Part shown: piece after piece, positions 59,898 to 64,000 of the stretch
Layout: every line of letters starts with the position of its first letter
Numbering within the stretch: position 1 is the first letter of the stretch
Assembly (NCBI GenBank): GCA_902789245.1
Contig: CADAND010000002.1
Span: 1 to 64,000 of the forward strand
Length of the DNA stretch: 64,000 bases
Direction of reading: 5' to 3'
From: an uncultured Bacteroidia bacterium
GTDB taxonomy: Bacteria > Bacteroidota > Bacteroidia > Bacteroidales > UBA932
Program-made: the position numbers and the translations under genes
The notes under the pieces: generated by a model
The model's input: the letters and a program-made list of their open reading frames with translations, nothing else
Told to the model about the DNA's origin: nothing
Database searches by the model: none

Positions 59898-60852
59898 CTT
59901 TCCTGGCCTTGCGGAATTCGTATCGGTTGAAGATGGTGCTGACGGTCAAGCCGCTGATAATGTGCCAGATGCCCCACCAGGCGGTGATCACGAGCGTGCC
60001 GCCGTGCGGCGGGAAGCCGGCGAAGAGGTTGGTGCCGAGCAGCAGGACGAGGCCCAGGCCGCTGTTCTGGATGCCGGTCTCGATGGTCAGGGTGCGGCGG
60101 TCCTTCTTGGGGACCTTGAAGGCGGAGCCCATGCCGAAACCGATGCTCAGGGCCAGCAGGTTATGGATCAGGACGACCAGGAAAATGTATTTGACGCACT
60201 TCAGGAAGGCTTCGATGTTGCCCATGAAGGAGAGCACCACCATGGCGATGAAGAAGATGATGCTGAACCACTGCATGGGTTTCTTCATCTTTTCGGCGAC
60301 CTTGGGCAGGTACCGGGCGGTCAGGATGCCGAGCGTCAGGGGAATACCTAATAATATAAATATGGTCTTGAAGACATCCCAAAGGGGAATGGCGAGTTGC
60401 GGCACGTCGCCGGCTACTTCGGCGAAGTGCAGGTAGAGGTTGCCGTAGAGCCAGAAATTGAACGGGGTCATCAGAACCGCCATGGCCGTGGTGATGGCGG
60501 TGAGGCTGACGGACAGCTCGATGTTCGCCTTGGAGAGCGAACTCATGAAGTTGGAGATGTTGCCGCCGGGGCAGGAGGCCACCAGGATCATGCCGAGTGC
60601 CATGGTCCAGCTGATCCATTGGCCGAAGGCAAGGGCCAGCAGGAAGGTCAGCAGCGGCAGCAGGATGAGCTGGCAGCAGATGCCGATGATCAGGGACTTG
60701 GGGTTGCCGAAGACCTTGGCAAACATCTTGGGCTTGATGCCGAGAGCCACGCCGTACATCACGAAAGCCAGCACAATGTTGATGGTATTCATGCCGCCGG
60801 CGTTCATCGTGACGTTAATTCCGTCGATAACTGAGGTGATTTCAGGACTCAT
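59890..60852 (-). CDS. bile acid:sodium symporter (BASS) family protein
   Basis: The 320-residue transporter has about nine hydrophobic segments. Family motifs are LGMILVASCPGGNISNFMSS (about 90-110, where the GGN and S residues bind Na+), LTAITTAMAVLMTPFNFWLY and ETGIQNSGLGLVLLL (about 255-270). BASS proteins move bile acids, steroid sulfates or organic acids with Na+; the real substrate here is open. The ATG at 60852 begins MSPEITSVIDGINVT; upstream codons overlap the promoter. A TATCTTTA box lies at 60878-60871. Confidence 0.87.
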   Translation of the reverse strand: MSPEITSVIDGINVTMNAGGMNTINIVLAFVMYGVALGIKPKMFAKVFGNPKSLIIGICCQLILLPLLTFLLALAFGQWISWTMALGMILVASCPGGNISNFMSSLSKANIELSVSLTAITTAMAVLMTPFNFWLYGNLYLHFAEVAGDVPQLAIPLWDVFKTIFILLGIPLTLGILTARYLPKVAEKMKKPMQWFSIIFFIAMVVLSFMGNIEAFLKCVKYIFLVVLIHNLLALSIGFGMGSAFKVPKKDRRTLTIETGIQNSGLGLVLLLGTNLFAGFPPHGGTLVITAWWGIWHIISGLTVSTIFNRYEFRKARKDA

Positions 60853-60870
60853 AGTACACTGTTTGATAGG

Positions 60871-60878
60871 TAAAGATA
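60871..60878 (-). promoter_or_regulatory. -7 promoter box for the BASS transporter
   Basis: TATCTTTA on the minus strand, 18 bp upstream of the ATG at 60852. Confidence 0.45.
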
Positions 60879-61009
60879 TGCAAAAAGAGACAAACTTCAT
60901 TCAAAAAGCGGCAATTTTCAGTCGAAAACCCCTTAAAAAAGATTTTTCTTATCCATAACTTATTGATAATCAGAGAAGAGATAAATTATTAAAAAATTTT
61001 CAAAAAAAA

Positions 61010-61040
61010 TTTGCAGATTCGGTTTTTTGTAGTACCTTTG
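61010..61040 (+). promoter_or_regulatory. consensus promoter upstream of ridA
   Basis: TTTG at 61010-61013, exactly 19 bp, then TACCTTTG at 61033-61040. It is the best match in the window to the Bacteroidetes housekeeping promoter. The next ATG is about 158 bp downstream. Confidence 0.8.
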
Positions 61041-61046
61041 CATTCG

Positions 61047-61161
61047 GGTTGAGCAAGTGACCGTTCTGGCCCATCAACCTATTGGTTATTAGTTTTAGTG
61101 TTATTAATTATGTGGTTAGTATGAGTTGTTGCCGGGATGGTACCAACTCATTTCTTTTTAT
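61047..61161 (+). ncRNA. candidate small RNA or attenuator leader
   Basis: From the predicted start near 61047 to a hairpin ATGAGTTG (61121-61128) / CAACTCAT (61144-61151) followed by TTCTTTTTATG, the sequence is non-coding and ends like an intrinsic terminator. It could be a small RNA of about 115 nt or a leader that attenuates ridA. No known riboswitch or RNA family was recognised. Confidence 0.4.
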
Positions 61162-61197
61162 GCCCATCCTGTCACGAACCAAAAGTGATTTATCTAT

Positions 61198-61575
61198 ATG
61201 AGACCCATCAGCACTTCCAACGCTCCCGCCGCCATCGGTCCGTACAGCCAGGCTGTCGACAGTGGCGCCGGTCTTGTTTTCCTGTCCGGGCAACTGCCCA
61301 TCGATCCCGCCACGGGCGCCTTCCCCGAAGGGGGCATCCAGGCGCAGACGCGCCAGTCCCTGCGTAATGTGCAGGCCATCCTCGCGGCAGCGGGCCTCTC
61401 CCTGGCCCATGTCGTGAAAACGACGGTCTTCCTCTCCGATATGGCCGACTTCGCCGCGATGAACGAGGTGTACGCCACCTTCTTCGCCGAGCCCTTCCCG
61501 GCCCGCAGCGCCGTGGCCGTCAAGGCCCTGCCCAAGGGTGCGCTGGTTGAAATCGAATGTATAGCAGCGAAATAG
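61198..61575 (+). CDS. ridA: RidA family reactive intermediate deaminase
   Basis: This 125-residue protein of the YjgF/RidA family would hydrolyse reactive enamine/imine intermediates from PLP enzymes. Family marks are [33 protein letters not shown] and [20 protein letters not shown], with the active-site Arg in PARSAVAV. Length is normal. The next gene starts 2 bp after its stop. It is preceded by the structured leader and the strong promoter. Confidence 0.93.
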   Translation: MRPISTSNAPAAIGPYSQAVDSGAGLVFLSGQLPIDPATGAFPEGGIQAQTRQSLRNVQAILAAAGLSLAHVVKTTVFLSDMADFAAMNEVYATFFAEPFPARSAVAVKALPKGALVEIECIAAK

Positions 61576-61577
61576 CC

Positions 61578-61985
61578 ATGCGTCGTATCCTCTTCCTCCT
61601 CGTGGCGCTGCTGGCCCTGGCCGGCTCCGCCGCCCACGCCCAGACGGTGAAGGCATCGAACTACAGCACCCTGGGCTATATCAAATCCGACGGCACCATC
61701 CAGAACAGCAACTACAGCACCATCGGCCATATCAAGTCCGACGGCACGGTGCAGGACGGGAATTACCGGACGGTCGCTTACCTCAAGGACAACGGCACGG
61801 TTCAGGACGGGAATTACCGGACGATCGGCTATATCAAGAGCGACGGTACCGTCCAGGACTCGTCCTACCGGACCATCGGCTATATCAAGAGCAATGGTAC
61901 GGTCCAGGATTCGTCCTACCGGACCATCGGCTATGCCGAGGGCATCCCGGTCCGCTGGGCAGCCTATTATTTCTTCTTCCGCTAA
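61578..61985 (+). CDS. 5-fold beta-flower type repeat protein, secreted
   Basis: The 135-residue protein has a signal peptide (ending AAHAQ) followed by five 17-residue repeats (residues 27-111) and a partial sixth. The consensus is SNYRTIGYIKSDGTVQD, repeated with few changes. Such tandem repeats form small closed beta structures (the 5-fold beta-flower family known in Bacteroidetes). The DNA repeats are 51 bp. The C-terminal tail is ...WAAYYFFFR. Function is unknown. The start ATG at 61578 lies 2 bp after ridA. Confidence 0.75.
   Translation: MRRILFLLVALLALAGSAAHAQTVKASNYSTLGYIKSDGTIQNSNYSTIGHIKSDGTVQDGNYRTVAYLKDNGTVQDGNYRTIGYIKSDGTVQDSSYRTIGYIKSNGTVQDSSYRTIGYAEGIPVRWAAYYFFFR
61656..61910. 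repeat. five tandem 51-bp repeats within the beta-flower gene
   Basis: Each unit encodes one 17-residue repeat. The third and fourth, and the fifth and its following half, share long near-identical stretches (GAATTACCGGACG; TCCTACCGGACCATCGGCTA), consistent with recent duplication. Confidence 0.8.
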
Positions 61986-61998
61986 CAGACTGAGCGTT

Positions 61999-63549
61999 AT
62001 GGTAAAAAGAATCTTTCTGGCGCTGGCCGCCGTGGCGGCCTTTTGCGCCTGTGCGCCGTCCGATCCGCTGACCGTGCGCACGCAGGCCGGCCTGGTCCGG
62101 GGTATTGAAGAGGAGGGCACGCTGGCTTTCAAGGGTATTCCGTATGCGCGCGTGGAGCGTTTCATGCCGCCGCTGCCCGTGGAGAAGTGGGACACGGTGA
62201 TGGTCTGCGACCATTTCGGTCCGCAGGTGATGCAGGGGAACGGCCGGCGCGAGGTGCCGGAGAGCGTGATGTCCGAGCAGAATTCCTGCGTGCTGAACGT
62301 CTGGACGACGGACACGAAGGCGCGCAAGCCGGTCATGCTGTGGATCCACGGCGGCGGCTTCGACTCGGGCTCCGCCGCCGGCAACCCCGGCATGGGCCTG
62401 GCGAAACAGGACGTGGTTGTGGTGAGCCTGAATCACCGTCTGAATATTCTCGGCTTCCTGGATCTTTCCACCTTCGGGGAGCAGTACAGGCATTCCAACA
62501 TGGTGGGCATGCTCGACATCGTGCAGGCCCTGGAGTGGATCCGTGACAATATCAAGGCCTTTGGCGGAGATCCGTCCAACGTGACGATCTTCGGCGAGTC
62601 CGGAGGCGGCGGCAAGGTGGGCACCCTGATGTGCATGCCTGCCGCGAAGGGGCTCTTCCACAAGGCCATCATCATGAGCGGTACCATCTTGAATGTCAAC
62701 ACGAAAGCGATGACCGAGGAGCTCGGCCGCGCCGTCGTGGCGGAGCTGGGATTCGGGCCGGACGAGGTGGAGAAACTCAAGGATGTGCCGTACGGCGAAC
62801 TGGTCGCCGCCGGCCAGCGGGCCATGGCCGCGAGCATCGGCACCCGCTCGCCGGGCACGCCGATGATGTGGGGCTTCGGCCCCGCGCCGGACGGGGAAGT
62901 GCTGCTTCAGCAGCCGTTCCAGCCCGGTTTTGCGGAGATCTCCTCGGACGTGCCGCTGATGATCGGCACGACCTTCAACGAGCTGCAGCGCCGCGTGTAC
63001 GGCACGCCGATGACGCTTGACGAGGCGAAAGAACAGCTGAAGGCGACCTTCGGCGAGCGCGTGGACGAGTACGTGGCCGCTTTTGCGCAGGCCTGGCCCG
63101 ACTACACGCCGCAGGACCTGCTGTCCGTCGACATGATGTTCCGCCCCAAGACCCTGATCACGGCGGATGCCGTGGCGACGACGCGCAAGGCGCCCCTGTG
63201 GATGTACATGTTCACCTGGAAGTCCCCGGCGGACCAGGGTTCCGTGCACGGCTATGAGCTGAATTTCTGCTTCAATACGCCGAACCTGCACGGCCGCGTG
63301 CTGCCCGAGCCCTCCGAGGCGGACTGGCAGCTGGCGCAGAACATGAGCCGCAGCTGGGCCAATTTCGCCATCTCGGGCGATCCCAACGTGGAAGGCCTGC
63401 CGGCCTGGCAGCCGTACACGCCGGAGAACGGCGAATGCTTCATCTTCGATTACGAGTGCGGGGTGCGCCGCAACTTCGACCGGCCGCTGCAGGGCATCCT
63501 GAACGACTGCTGTTTCAAGCAGTTGGATGCGTTCCGCAGCCGGCAGTAA
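61999..63549 (+). CDS. type B carboxylesterase lipoprotein
   Basis: A 516-residue alpha/beta hydrolase with lipobox AAFCAC. Typical carboxylesterase marks are TLAFKGIPYARVERFMPP, MLWIHGGGFDSGSAAG (oxyanion hole), GFLDLSTFGEQYRHSNMVGM, and the nucleophile Ser201 in VTIFGESGGGGKVGTLMCM. The catalytic His is probably in GSVHGYELNF. It hydrolyses esters of unknown nature, perhaps acetyl or feruloyl groups on plant glycans, which is only a guess from the glycan-rich setting. It follows the repeat gene by 13 bp. Confidence 0.88.
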   Translation: MVKRIFLALAAVAAFCACAPSDPLTVRTQAGLVRGIEEEGTLAFKGIPYARVERFMPPLPVEKWDTVMVCDHFGPQVMQGNGRREVPESVMSEQNSCVLNVWTTDTKARKPVMLWIHGGGFDSGSAAGNPGMGLAKQDVVVVSLNHRLNILGFLDLSTFGEQYRHSNMVGMLDIVQALEWIRDNIKAFGGDPSNVTIFGESGGGGKVGTLMCMPAAKGLFHKAIIMSGTILNVNTKAMTEELGRAVVAELGFGPDEVEKLKDVPYGELVAAGQRAMAASIGTRSPGTPMMWGFGPAPDGEVLLQQPFQPGFAEISSDVPLMIGTTFNELQRRVYGTPMTLDEAKEQLKATFGERVDEYVAAFAQAWPDYTPQDLLSVDMMFRPKTLITADAVATTRKAPLWMYMFTWKSPADQGSVHGYELNFCFNTPNLHGRVLPEPSEADWQLAQNMSRSWANFAISGDPNVEGLPAWQPYTPENGECFIFDYECGVRRNFDRPLQGILNDCCFKQLDAFRSRQ

Positions 63550-63596
63550 CCGGACTTCGAAACGGAAGATTATCTTAACTCATTTCAATGATAACC

Positions 63597-64000
63597 ATGA
63601 AAGCAAAGAAACTCCTTTCGGCTGCGCTGGCGCTCATCGCCGCAGGCGCGCTTTGCTCCGCCCAGACGGAGCAGTCCCAGGTCATCGAAGGTGGCGGCAC
63701 CGGCCCCTACAAGTCCGTCGCCATCGGCGACAAGTCCCTTCCCACGCACATGATCTACCGTCCGGAGAACCTCAAGGCTTACGTCGAGCAGAACGGCCCC
63801 ATCCCCGTGCTGCTCTATGCCAACGGCGCCTGCGCCAACAACAGCCTCGAGATGAGCCGTCTGCTGAGCGAGGTCGCCTCCTGGGGCTATCTCTGCATTG
63901 CCATCGGCCCGTATATGGAAATGCCGGACGAGGCCTTCTACAACCAGTGGAAGGGGGTCGTGCGCGGTTGGTATCCCGAGACCAAGCCCGTGGCCATCAT
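63597..64000 (+). CDS. secreted alpha/beta hydrolase, 3' end outside the window
   Basis: About 134 codons are visible, starting MKAKKLLSAALALIAAGALC with a signal peptide ending CSAQ. The sequence IPVLLYANGACANNSLEMSR, LLSEVASWGYLCIAIGPYM is the oxyanion-region strand and helix of alpha/beta hydrolases; the catalytic serine would lie beyond the edge. It resembles esterases acting on small ester substrates. An in-frame ATG at 63588 is a possible start. It follows the carboxylesterase gene by 47 bp. Confidence 0.7.
   Translation, partial: MKAKKLLSAALALIAAGALCSAQTEQSQVIEGGGTGPYKSVAIGDKSLPTHMIYRPENLKAYVEQNGPIPVLLYANGACANNSLEMSRLLSEVASWGYLCIAIGPYMEMPDEAFYNQWKGVVRGWYPETKPVAI

Larger units (their letters stand above)
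60853..61197. other. AT-rich intergenic stretch with promoter and long structured leader of ridA
   Basis: About 345 bp without an ORF of note. The left part carries the BASS promoter box, the middle (60930-61020) is very AT-rich, and from 61010 a consensus promoter and a 150-nt leader with a hairpin precede ridA (all listed separately). Confidence 0.6.

Noticed and set aside
61656-61910. Regular 51-bp repeats considered as a CRISPR array
   Set aside because: No unique spacers; the units are contiguous and encode a tandem-repeat protein.

Overview
The window is chromosomal DNA of a GC-rich member of the Bacteroidales, probably an anaerobic gut lineage. Four things point there: promoters of the TTTG-N19-TAnnTTTG type with no Shine-Dalgarno signal, a FimA/Mfa-type fimbrial operon, a short Bacteroides-like SSB, and many lipobox lipoproteins and secreted glycosidases. 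Coding density is high. No rRNA, tRNA, CRISPR array, prophage or complete insertion sequence was seen. The genus is not determined.

Layout. Bases 1-2225 are a decayed stretch: a HigA-type antitoxin beside a broken HigB toxin, a DUF4298 protein, a truncated Rpn-type nuclease and several short repeats. Bases 2226-6372 hold a winged-helix protein, a voltage-gated-type K+ channel, a HIRAN-like protein and an NhaC antiporter. Bases 6405-17906 form an arabinose block: a GH31 glycosidase, a GH127 beta-L-arabinofuranosidase, a lipoprotein mutarotase, a sodium/sugar symporter and araD-araA-araB. Without a visible terminator this runs into hsdR-N, cca, xerC and hpf, ending at a hairpin near 21000. Divergent holA and a GH51 arabinofuranosidase follow. 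Next come a NatAB-like ABC exporter and a 5'-nucleotidase split into two lipoprotein genes.

Bases 28427-37827 are ssb translationally joined to a seven-gene fimbrial locus: DUF3575, an OmpA-like lipoprotein, two fimbrillins, an Mfa2-like anchor and a large tip-type protein. Bases 37871-41014 hold an orphan lipoprotein, tcdA and a twin-ATPase ABC protein. A six-gene minus-strand operon (46303 to 41004) carries an Na/Pi cotransporter, an FprA flavoprotein, a TSCPD protein, a YhfC protease and two DNA-repair genes; each repair gene contains an in-frame palindromic repeat. Then come a lipoprotein/DUF5723 pair, a CPA2 antiporter, a GH31-GH3 pair of the kind used on xylosylated glucans, a 132-bp structured inverted-repeat element, a hydroxyacid dehydrogenase, an HdeD-like protein, a three-gene envelope operon, an acyltransferase and a BASS transporter. 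The right end is a ridA operon behind a strong promoter and a long structured leader: ridA, a 5-fold beta-flower repeat protein, a carboxylesterase and an alpha/beta hydrolase cut by the window edge.

Functional picture. The cell appears to release L-arabinose with periplasmic or surface GH127 and GH51 enzymes, mutarotate it outside the cytoplasm, import it with Na+ and convert it to D-xylulose-5-phosphate. There is no SusC/SusD pair, so polysaccharide capture must be encoded elsewhere. The observations most worth follow-up are the repeats inside two repair genes, the 132-bp cloverleaf-like element, the structured leader before ridA, the attenuator-like hairpin just before araD, the lipoprotein/DUF5723 pair and the broken toxin-antitoxin locus.
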